From Liolophura sinensis (Eukaryota; Mollusca; Polyplacophora; Chitonida; Chitonidae), in contig NC_088306.1 of NCBI RefSeq assembly GCF_032854445.1, forward strand, positions 26,199,764 through 26,263,763: DNA of 64,000 nt. The letters run 5' to 3'. Numbering within the stretch: position 1 is the first letter of the stretch; each line of letters begins with the position of its first letter. Shown here one piece after another: positions 54,550-64,000 of this stretch. The notes under the pieces were generated by a model. The model saw only the letters and a program-made list of their open reading frames with translations. It made no database searches and was not told where the DNA came from. A program made the position numbers and the translations under genes.

Positions 54550-55115
54550 TATAAACGGATTGGGAAACCCACTTGAGGATGTCTTGTTTCTGAAGGCGAA
54601 TCAAAAAACATTAACTCACTTGCATGAAAACTTCTTCTCGCTTGAAACCGGTTTAAAAATCACCCAGAAACATCACGGGGAAAATGTCGAGTTTCTGTTT
54701 GGGCAGAAGTAAAACCTACTTGTTTTCTAGAGACGGAAAAAGTAGCAACTCACGCGCATGTAAACTTTCTCTTCTTAGAAGCGGATTTGAATATTCACTC
54801 ACGTGAATATATGTCGTTCCTAGGGGCATACTTTTTCCTGAATCCTATATGTTCATGATGAGAACGTTTTGTTCTCAGAGATGGGATAAAAAAAATACTG
54901 ACATGATGAGACCGGTTTGTTCTAAGAGATGGGAAGAAAATCTACTGACATGATGATACTGCCTTGTTCTCAGAGATGGGAAGGAATTCTACGGACATGA
55001 TGAGACCGGTTTGTTCTGAGATGGGAAGAAAATCTACTGACATGATGAGACCGGTTTGTTCTCAAAAGACAAAGAGGCAAGCCGACTCACATGAACATGT
55101 CTTGTTTCCAGGTAG
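54550..55115 (+). repeat. Diverged array, about 47-bp units
   Basis: TGACATGATGAGACCGGTTT, GTTCTCAGAGATGGGAAGAA, AATCTAC repeats clearly at 54850-55070. Upstream units (GATGTCTTGTTTCTGAAGGC) bridge to the 46-bp type. Confidence 0.8.
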
Positions 55116-55164
55116 CCATCAAATATTTTGAAGCTTAGGTCGAACCTGGGGGTGGCGTTGTTTT

Positions 55165-55435
55165 ACTTTTCTTTATTTGATTTACTTGATTGTTGTTTCA
55201 CGCCATAAACAATTTGTCACTTACATGATGACACTCAGTTTGTAGGTGTGGGAAACCGGACTGCTCGGGGGAAACCATCGATGGACAGACTTTTCCAACA
55301 TATGACGTACAAGTATGCACACCATATTGACGGAGGACACATGATCTTCCACGAACGTTAGACTGGTTTACGGCCACACCAGCGTCGTCGATCGCTTATT
55401 TTCAGGAACATCCAAAAAACAGTCCAATGAAAACA
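55165..55435 (-). repeat. Third SINE family, antisense, near full length
   Basis: TTGATTGTTGTTTCACGCCA, GGAAACCGGACTGCTCGGGG, ACATGATCTTCCACGAACGT and GTCGATCGCTTATTTTCAGG. Confidence 0.75.
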
Positions 55436-57640
55436 AGTACCTTAAAATTTAACCAATAGACCATAGCCCCCTCCCTATTTCGCTTTTAAGTTATGTCATT
55501 AATGGTTATATTGTTAGGGCGCTCAAAGGGCAACGTGCGAGTTGGAGACTTGCTCCTTTTTTTGGTTCAAAAATATGATTGTAATTTCGATGACAACGGC
55601 AATCCACGTTGAAGCACAGTAGTTTTAACAGTCTGGCTAAGCACTTTCGTCAGAGTTATGGCAAACAGCTTGCTTTGCCAGATTATCAATTTTTGCCCAA
55701 AATTGTTGAATAAGAAACGAGGAAGAAGAAAAAAGATGTTGACGACCTGACAATATGAACAGAACTGACAGACGCTTTCCAGAAGTGGAAACCGTTTCAC
55801 AGGGCTCTGAACTGCAGCGGATGGGAAAAGAACGCGTTAATAAAGAGAAAGATAATTTTTGAATAATTGCATTTTGAGCTGAAAATGACGCTTTCTCACA
55901 AGAATTGTGACATTTAGCATGCCCACAGAAGCGACTAAGAGGGCCATATGTGAGGTTAGCCGGTTCATTTCCCAAGTCCGCATATGATATCCACTACGTT
56001 ACACGCTATAACCACCGCGGAGCCTTGGGGGCTGTGGAATTATAACGTTACTAAATACCGTGAGCTTCATAAATTTTGAGCAAAAATGACGCAATAAATT
56101 TCAGTCTGACATGCTTTATTTCGTTCTTCAAGACTATGTCTAGTCATAGGTAAACCCACAAATATTTAAACCTATAAAATGGTTTTAATACACGTTTTGG
56201 ACAAGTTTTCAAGGATGGCATTTTTTAAAAAAATTCTTGAATATGATTTGAATACACGGTGGCATACACAAATATAAATGTATGCATGACAAGGAAATGT
56301 CTTCAGTGTAAATATCCTTGGTCTTCTGGAGCAAATATTTTTTCAGATTATGTTATGGATATTGTTCTTTAGTTTGTCAGAACTTAAGATTTTGAGTGTG
56401 TTTTATAAAACCTTACGGCCAAATGACAATTATTACACACTCGTTGTTCGTTTATCATAAACTTTAAAAAGTTTATAATGCTATCTATAATACTTCAAAA
56501 AGATTCTAGACCAATATGTTAATATTTAAGCATTTACACAAACAGGTAGACTAAACATTTGCCAACTAGGCACACAATCATCAAAGCTCTGGTTTTATTC
56601 TTTATGCTGTAAGTCTTTTATATTTTGTCAAGATTGCTTTGTTTGTAAGATGGTTGTAATTAATTGATACTTAGATTGTACATAGCTCAAAATCTTCCAA
56701 AGAACCAGCACTTAATGTATCTTTTTAGAAATTTTTGTGCAGGTGTGAAAGATTTACTTCCTGAACAATGGTTCTTCTAACAGTGTCACGGATTTTCTAC
56801 CTGGCTAAGTTATGAATGTTTTGGAAAGTGTGCAAATGTTTACTCTAAAACAATAAACCTCTCGTTTAACTCAGCCATATACCAACTTCTCAAAACTAAT
56901 GAAAACTCACACTGAGCCCAAATAATAGGTTGATGAATATCTGCATATAAATCTGTTCTCGACATATGTTAGTCACACGAAAGGTGGAACTCAATACGGA
57001 CTACCCTGCGGGACGCCTGGAAAACCATATGATTAGCTTCCCGATGGCAATCTTTGGTGGTCCTGGTAAAGAGCTAAGATTAAAGCCGCGAAAGGACATG
57101 AAATGTCCTAGGTTGTAGTATACATATTGTCTTGGTGTTATATAACGGAATGGTCTGGTTTTAGGGGTGGGGATTTGGGGTGAGGGGCTGATGCGATGTG
57201 TGGGTCTGATTTGCCGTGCTATGACAGCCCCCACAGCCCAGGGCGGCATAAATCGAGCTAGCATGTGTGTTTTTGATTGAATGCATCAAGCCAACAGCAC
57301 CCTCGCGAACCGAGACACCGTTAGGCCTGTCGGGCTGCTAGCTTGATATAATTATAAGTGATGGAATCAGAGAGATTTCACGGACAGATTCAAGATGACT
57401 GTTCTCATATTTATGATGTTTGCTTTGCTTTGAAGGTAGTTTTGTTTTTAATAAAGGGGGTCTGGTATATGTCATGGGTACGCGCATTGGCAACTGATTC
57501 GTAACTCTACTATACATACCACTTTAAAGACAGATCCGCCGCTGCAATGGATACTATGCACGATTTCATCCTCTCACACTCTAGATAAGCGGCTATAAAA
57601 TACATCTACAGATATATCTGACAGATATCACCCGCCGGTG
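55436..57640. other. Non-coding interval
   Basis: Nothing recognised. 57000-57330 is GC-balanced and repeat-free, containing GGGGTGGGGATTTGGGGTGA and a GCATAAATCGAGC block. Confidence 0.3.
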
Positions 57641-57699
57641 TGGATGATTCACCGGCACTCCATAAACTTACTATAATTTGGGAAGTTTCCTTTTTTTCT

Positions 57700-58207
57700 A
57701 ATTTTTTAGACGAACTTTTCAACATTGCTTTTCCTGAAGATATCAACATGTGATCTCTTGTGTCCTTTGAAGCTGCTATGATACATTACAAGAAAGATGG
57801 TTTCATACTTAGAAGACGTGCTTCTGATTTCATTTTTGTGGTACTTAAAAGTTCGAACCCAAGAAAGACTTTCCACAAATTTGGCATGTTCATTTTTCCT
57901 CAACGCTTTTCCCCTGAAAGGCATGGTATTAAAGTAAAGCCAGAAGATTGCTTGATTTAAAAGATACAGATAATACGAAAAATAATTTAAGAAATTGCGT
58001 GAAACGTGGGCATTATTTTTATATCTTTTGCTCCCAGAAATAAAACACAAAAGGATCACTGTAACAATGCTTTTTGTGATTTATAAACTTCCCTTCCTTA
58101 TCACAATGTCCCCCACGCTGCATGCAGAACAGATTTCTGTTTGATTTTTTCCTACCCTTGTTGGTTGAGTATGTATGAAGTATAGTTATTAAAAAGATAA
58201 AACCCAT
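57700..58207 (-). pseudogene. Decayed C2H2-type zinc-finger sequence
   Basis: On the minus strand TGCCAAATTTGTGGAAAGTC reads CQICGKSF, then after a one-base shift FKYHKNE, giving a finger with its second half out of frame. A SSFKGHKRSH helix, as in a second finger, follows about 20 residues later. A SGEK-like linker lies upstream. Further upstream (58140-58020) FCMQRGGHCDKEGKFINHKKHC has C/H spacing of a C2HC finger. Stops and shifts between the pieces rule out a working protein as read. Confidence 0.5.
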
Positions 58208-58214
58208 GTGTGAG

Positions 58215-58325
58215 GCACAGATATGTGAACCATATATTGTTGGAAGATAATTCAGTGGTTTTCGTCGAACGTTAGCTTGAGGAAAATGTCACACAAGCGA
58301 TGTCGATAGCTTATTGTCACTTATG
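58215..58325 (-). repeat. Third SINE family, head fragment
   Basis: GTGGTTTTCGTCGAACGTTA and CGATGTCGATAGCTTATTGTC resemble the head end of the 55165 copy. Confidence 0.45.
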
Positions 58326-58854
58326 ACCCATATGAGGCCTGCGTGGATATATGTGTTTTAATTTGTTTTACAGCGGTCTTTGAAATGAGTCGAGGACACC
58401 TTTGGCGAGTAGCTAATTAACATCCACACATTAGTTGTTAGGGTGTACGTCATATTGATGGATTGCACCTGATATCCACCCACTTAACGTCACGTAGACC
58501 TCAGACTACCGAACCTTTCTTATTAGAGCTCTCAACTGCCTTTTACCATGTCAGTGGAAGCGCTTACGCTGTCATAGTCCCGCAAATATTCATACGATCA
58601 CTCAGTTAAAACAAATAAAAGAACACTTACTTTGGACTGGAAAGGTGATCAAATGGACATCCCATGCGGTCATGGCTGGAAAAATCTGGATACGTAAAAC
58701 AATTTATGTCCAAAAAAAAAAGCCAGTAGAATAAAATGGCCTACTAGCAATTTCAAATAATTTGAAATGGAAGCAATTCTTAAAAGTGAAAATGTTATGT
58801 ACAGAAATACTAGAATTTATTACTACTAGTTGATGGTTTTCTCTTTTACTGAAA

Positions 58855-58885
<31 letters not shown>

Positions 58886-61700
58886 TAACAGTATTTTATG
58901 TTCTTTCTGTATATTTGGGCCTCTGAATAGGCGACTCTACTGCAATCTTTCTGAGACAGAAAATATGATTATTTTGAGAAACGAAAAAGGCGGCTTTAGT
59001 TCAGAAGAAACTGTGGTGTTTCTTCTGTTTCTTTTTTCTTTTTCGCCACAGAACTGTCATCTGGAAAGCAAAATATTATAAATACATATATCAACGCAAT
59101 GGCTTCTTATGCAGAATGTGGTAAATGTTTTAGTATGTAGAGATTTTATCAACATTAACGGCAAGTGACACAGAAGGTGGGAGTGCTGGTTTTAGACGGA
59201 GTCCCCAGAACTTGATGTGGCCTCAGGCAAACTGCAAACCGACAAACAAAATTAACTTTTCTTCCATTCCCCTGCGTTATGACCATATGTTATTGATAAA
59301 GCCTCCGTTTCCGAGGTCATCCAGGTCAGAGAGGGCAATTTTACACGCTACATGGAGAATTTATCACTAGCAGGCGAAAACGGTTCACAAGACTATTAAA
59401 CTTTATAGCCCTTTTCAAACTCCAACGTCGACTCAAGTGCTAAAATGAAATAGTCTACCGCGTTTACACTCTGTGTGTCTATATGTATATTGCCACCATT
59501 CAGAGTCGCTGTATGGGAGCTCTTCTCTGTTGGAGACTGACAAGTGGAATAACCTCGAACCGATGACTATTAATCACACCCTTTTAGATTCGAGAGTACT
59601 CTTTCCGACACAACACCTACATGTACCAAAAACATACGTCTTTGTAAAATAAGACGATTTCCTACTGTGTGACACATAGGCAAGCGCCAGTGTGACTCTG
59701 TATCCCTAAAGATTTTACATATGTTTTAATTCGTCGGGATTACACTATACTGATATGAAATACCTGGTGTGGCTTTTCAGTTCTCATTTATTTACAACTC
59801 TGTCTGTATACTTTAAATTATTGTGTTGCATCATATTATTATAACTGAAAACTCTTCACACACGTCTTAGCTATCAGAAACAAGTATTAGATTAAGAGTT
59901 TGTTCTGCCATTGTTCGTTTTCTTCTATTATTATATGTATGCAGTTTAATATCGGTGGCCTTAGAGTACGGCATTGAAGTACAGGTCATTGTCGCTATTG
60001 TAGGTTCTAACATGAAAAATATGTGTATATTAACACTCAGTGTGAATAGAGAGATCACATTTGGCTGATCTTTACCTTTCTTTCTCTCTATGCCCGGAGA
60101 GGTACAGACGAGAGAAAATAAGATAAAATAAAAGCGAATCGTAATAGTTGTTTGGCCTGGCGCCGATTTTCAAGTCTGACCCGCGATCTAAATCCAGACA
60201 AGAGCATTGCCTATACTTTAAATAACGGAACAGCTATAACCCAAAATGAATGCAACCACATAACATACCGTAGCTAAAAATAATCGTAAATAATCATGTT
60301 AGATGTTTCGGATTTTGTCAGTGGCGGAGATAACAAAATCGAAAATAGTTGTTTCCGAAGTATGCATTGGACAAATAAAGAAAGAGATTTGGGCTTTGAG
60401 ACCTGTTTTGAGACATGGAATTCTCTAAATTTCTGCATGCAACAAAGTTCTGTTTTAGCAGTTTACATTCCTCGAGGGCCTCACATCCAAAATGCCGTCC
60501 AGTTTGGACCCTTTCACCTTTAAATATGGACAAAATACAGTTCACTTGACACTCCATTTGTTCACCCATCTTTATATCTGTATTTTTGGTACGCTCACCG
60601 TTAGATTTGTGCTTTAATATTGAAATGAAAAATCGTGATTCGTCTTATGTTTATATATCAAATACTGGAAGACCATCTCCAAAACTAGTCAACTGGTTCT
60701 GCAGTTTATATACTAATCCTGTAAATACCAAAGGACAAGTAACCCACACATTAAATATGGCTGTGTTATTTTCACACATTAGCCTGTTGTCTTGATGTCA
60801 AAGTTGTGAAGACAATGTATATCCCAGTCCCAGACACCAGTCTTTTTTCCCAGTTAAAATGTTGACAGAGGAGAATGCCTTAGGCTCGAGACGAATTAAG
60901 TGGAATTTGGAACATTTCTAAACACAAGAGAAAGATATTAAAGATTGTTGAAGTATCTGACAGAACGACTCTTGATTAGATCTCCTGGCGTGCGGCTCTG
61001 TGGGCATACCCAGATCGTGGAGACTTACACAAACACCAAAGTTCAACGGCGCGGCAAGCCCACGGTTGGTGCTGCTCTGCTCTCTAAAGATATCGTTTTC
61101 ACCGACTCCTTCGCTTAACAATTGAAAACAGCTCTCGAGATGGGGATTTCGTCTTTTTGTAACAAGTTGATGTTATCGTAGAGAAACACAGACGGATACA
61201 ACGAACACAGCAACGCAACACATGAAACGAATTTACTCGGCAAGCCTCCCCGCTGCCAACTAGTGGATCCAGCATTTGACAGAGAGAAGGGCAAAGATTG
61301 TCAAAACTTCTTTGTATCGCATTCTCCGTGGAACTTTATTTCCAAACGCCAATAGCAAACATCCGTGAGGAGTATTGAATAGCCCTGCTGGGAGATCGAG
61401 CAGGTGTTGGACTTTCCCGCCAGGTGGCGTTAGAGACCATCTAAAGTGTTACAATCTGTTGGTATACACAGGTGCTGATGTAACGCTTATCAGGAGGTAG
61501 AGGTTTACTGCTGGTATTTTGATTATGAGAGCCATAAATTTATAGTAATCGAATGTTACTAACAACAAACCAGTTATTAATAACGAGCTACATCCCGAAT
61601 ATAGGTAATCCACAGAAAAGCGTTATAGATAAGCAAATCATCTCCGAGTTATGACGGCATCAAAATTTCGACTAAGTAAATATTAATTCTTCAGGAAAAA
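58326..61700. other. Non-coding interval with possible regulatory islands
   Basis: No gene. 59200-59400 is repeat-free and GC-balanced. 60296-60795 holds open frames with weak PR-domain-like words. 61417-61429 is a strong CTCF-like site. Confidence 0.3.
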
Positions 61701-61714
61701 ATGTGTAATTTAAG

Positions 61715-61806
61715 TCACAGTCGTAAGATCTGCCAGCAACCTGTGCAGAGTCATGGGTTTCCCTCGGGAGAGGCCGGGTTTCCTCCCATAGTAAATACTG
61801 CCCGTC
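61715..61806 (+). repeat. Meta-type SINE, central-domain fragment
   Basis: AGATCTGCCAGCAACCTGTG, GGGTTTCCCTCGGGAGAGGC and TTTCCTCCCATAGTAAATAC. Confidence 0.8.
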
Positions 61807-61929
61807 CCATGCATTCCCTAATTCTTTCAATTTCTAGGTTCTTTCAACTTTTTAAGACAGATATTAGTTGTTCTGATTTGAAAGAATTACATTATAATTA
61901 AGACTTACAACACAGATAATAAGACCCGT

Positions 61930-62125
61930 GCACCGATGACAGTGTGATAGCTGGCAAATGGTCACACGTAACCGGTGAAATACGGCCTCTTATCAATTTA
62001 CCTCAGTCACGGTTTCATTCTAACTTTTCATGTAAATGCATAAATAATATAGCAATTCACACGCCCCCTAGCACCATGGCTTAAGCAGAATTAGGTAAAA
62101 AAATTATGCAGTGATGTTAATTGCA
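61930..62125 (+). repeat. Dispersed repeat (GACAGTGTGATAGC family), longest copy
   Basis: GACAGTGTGATAGCTGGCAA, CGTAACCGGTGAAATACGGC, TTTACCTCAGTCACGGTTTC, CACGCCCCCTAGCACCATGG and GCAGAATTAGGTAAAA in order. Confidence 0.7.
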
Positions 62126-62384
62126 AGTTATTAGACATCAGTGGTTTAGAATTACTCAAAATGCTGTGTTGTCATCACATTTTAACATACAGTCACAATA
62201 AGGGACCAGGTCTCGGGGGTGCTTTCTCTCACAGTTTTCTGAACAAGTAAAGTTAGGAATATGTTGTTCATTATATCCAGTAACCATGTGTAAAAAAGGG
62301 AAACTAAAAATTCACACTACAGTTACATGTCTACTGGCTAAAAAGAGCAGACCAGGTGTTCCAAAACTTCGAAGTATTAGAATA

Positions 62385-62440
62385 GGTGAAATATTCTTTA
62401 GAGCGGCGTAAAACTCAAAGCAAACAAATCAATAAATACA
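62385..62440 (+). repeat. Meta-type SINE tail fragment
   Basis: GGTGAAATATTCTTTAGAGC and GGCGTAAAACTCAAAGCAAA followed by AATAAATACA. Confidence 0.65.
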
Positions 62441-63228
62441 TCAAGTCACGTATATGACCAGGAGAGAGACTTAACTGTGAAGTAGGAAATACTGACAACT
62501 GACAACAAAATGCATTTTTTTCACAGTTACTCTTTGCTTTCCGAGTCAGAATTACTGTAGCACAACCTTCTTAAGATGTTTGCTATTACACTGGTGTTTG
62601 GACGCTGTATGAGGATACCTTCACTGTTTTCAAATCAAAACGTTTTTAACGTAAGATTTACCAAATTAAGGGGCTGCGATTTATCCATTCTCTACATTAC
62701 TTGCCCGGTTATAATCCTAATTACTTGTAAAAGTTATTACTTTTTCAGCATATCATTGATAACTGATGATATTATTTCCCTGACATGTAATAAGCCTTTT
62801 ATACACATTCCTCTGCAATTTGTCTTACATCTAAAGATTTGGGAAATGATCTTCTATTTGGCGAGCGTGATGCATATTTGCTTTCAATGAATTAAGGCGA
62901 TATCTTTAACACAGAATATGTACTCTTGGACTAGAAATGAAAAAGAATTTTTCTGAGTAAACAGTTAAAATCATGTGAGCTTTGAAATCCTTCATTAGTA
63001 AAGGTACGCACAATACATTTGACAGAAGAATGCACAGTGCAGGACTACACATGACTACAACAAGTCGGTTATTGGTATGAGAGAGCATCGCAGGACAGTT
63101 ATATAGGTTGTATATTAAACAATTAGTTTCAGTCCTAATAACCAAAATAGGAAACGATCTAACTGAATTGTCGTTCGGAAAAGGTAAACAGCAAAACAAA
63201 ATGAAACTTACAGGCACAATGTATATTG
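62441..63228. other. Non-coding interval
   Basis: AT-rich; a 104-codon plus ORF (62576-62890) is hydrophobic by composition only. Confidence 0.35.
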
Positions 63229-63322
63229 TGTCTCTGTCCGGTTTCCCCCCACCATAATGCTGGCCGCCGTCGTATACGTGAAATAATATTGAGTACAGCG
63301 CAAAACACCAATGAATTAAAAT
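63229..63322 (+). repeat. Meta-type SINE, 3' fragment
   Basis: CACCATAATGCTGGCCGCCG, GAAATAATATTGAGTACAGC and GCAAAACACCAATGAATTAA. Confidence 0.85.
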
Positions 63323-63838
63323 CAAAAAATAACATATGTATCAACTGTCTCGTCCCATTCTCCCTTGAAGGCTTTTTGGTGATTGTAAGAACGTGAGAAA
63401 ATATTTAGTGTACTTCCAATTGACGAGTTTTAATGTTTTGGCGCATATATTGTATGTTGGTATGTGAAGTTTGCTAATATTGTACTCTGAGGTATTGCCT
63501 GTGTTGGTCTGCTTATTTTTATTTATTAATTTATTAACATATACATTTATTTATTCGGATTCAAGTATAGTGCGTTTGTCTAATTTTTCTCAGATTCACA
63601 TCAGGTAAAAACCGGAAAATATCGCATGGAACCATCTGATATAATTTAGTACGTGATGAAACGCGATGAAGTTGCGGATTGCCCAGATGGTATACTTTTG
63701 AATTGTATTTGTACAAAGACGACAACATTTTCTATTCCGCAGTCTTATGTGTCCAGAGGCAGGTTAGGCCAGAATTCTGCTGATGGATTATGTATCCCGA
63801 CCCCTTGTCCCTCTGCAATGTTTCCATGTTATTTTTTG

Positions 63839-63840
<2 letters not shown>

Positions 63841-63869
<29 letters not shown>

Positions 63870-63966
63870 TTTGATTGGTGTTTTACGCTGTACTCAAGAA
63901 TACTTCACCTATACGACGGCAGCCGGCATTATGGTAGGAGGAAACCGAGCCGAGCCAGGGGAAAGT
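63841..63966 (-). repeat. Meta-type SINE, antisense, 3' half
   Basis: (TTTA)n, GATTGGTGTTTTACGCTGTA, GACGGCAGCCGGCATTATGG, GAAACCGAGCCGAGCCAGGG. Confidence 0.85.
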
Positions 63967-64000
63967 TATTGTTTTAATGACAACACAGCAATGGGAAAAT

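Noticed and set aside
57706-58059. 117-codon minus ORF as an intact protein
   Set aside because: The zinc-finger pieces it overlaps lie in different frames, so the ORF as read is not the original protein.

Overview
The window is eukaryotic, animal, AT-rich DNA. It has long introns, GT-AG splice sites and very dense interspersed and tandem repeats, with no sign of prokaryotic gene packing. The commonest interspersed repeat is a tRNA-headed SINE whose 3' end reads GTAAAACACCAATCAAATAA. Its body resembles the conserved domain of the metazoan Meta/Nin-type SINEs that are abundant in molluscs and other lophotrochozoans. Together with a secreted VWA protein of invertebrate type, this suggests a mollusc or a close lophotrochozoan relative. 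The species cannot be read from the sequence.

Only three genes can be supported, all in the left 29 kb. (1) Positions 1276-5893, minus strand: the first three exons of a secreted von Willebrand factor A domain protein whose remaining exons lie off the left edge. (2) Positions 8935-10228, plus strand: an intronless, divergent TSSK-like protein kinase. It has an unusual catalytic loop and a one-base frameshift near its C-terminus, and a cluster of CRE sites lies upstream. (3) Positions 13798-28831, minus strand: a complete 12-exon UPF3 gene (nonsense-mediated mRNA decay), 641 codons. Every exon phase joins correctly, and the C-terminal exon-junction-complex binding motif is present.

The UPF3 introns are packed with repeats. 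They hold five different minisatellites (14, 17, 24, 26 and 50 bp units), SINEs, and copies of a roughly 330-bp element with long terminal inverted repeats. Several of these sit within tens of bases of splice sites. One minisatellite begins at the 5' splice site of exon 6.

From 29 kb to the right end I find no intact gene. The region holds a decayed non-LTR retrotransposon (29.2-32.5 kb, minus), a 22-bp minisatellite (36.2-38.0 kb), a 2.6-kb array of about 46-bp units (49.7-52.3 kb) with a diverged relative at 54.5-55.1 kb, and scattered SINE and MITE copies. It also holds a decayed C2H2 zinc-finger remnant (57.7-58.2 kb). Several low-repeat, GC-balanced islands carry CTCF-like, ZNF143-like, NRF1-like or homeodomain-type motifs. 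These could be distal regulatory elements or unannotated promoters, which only comparative or expression data can decide.
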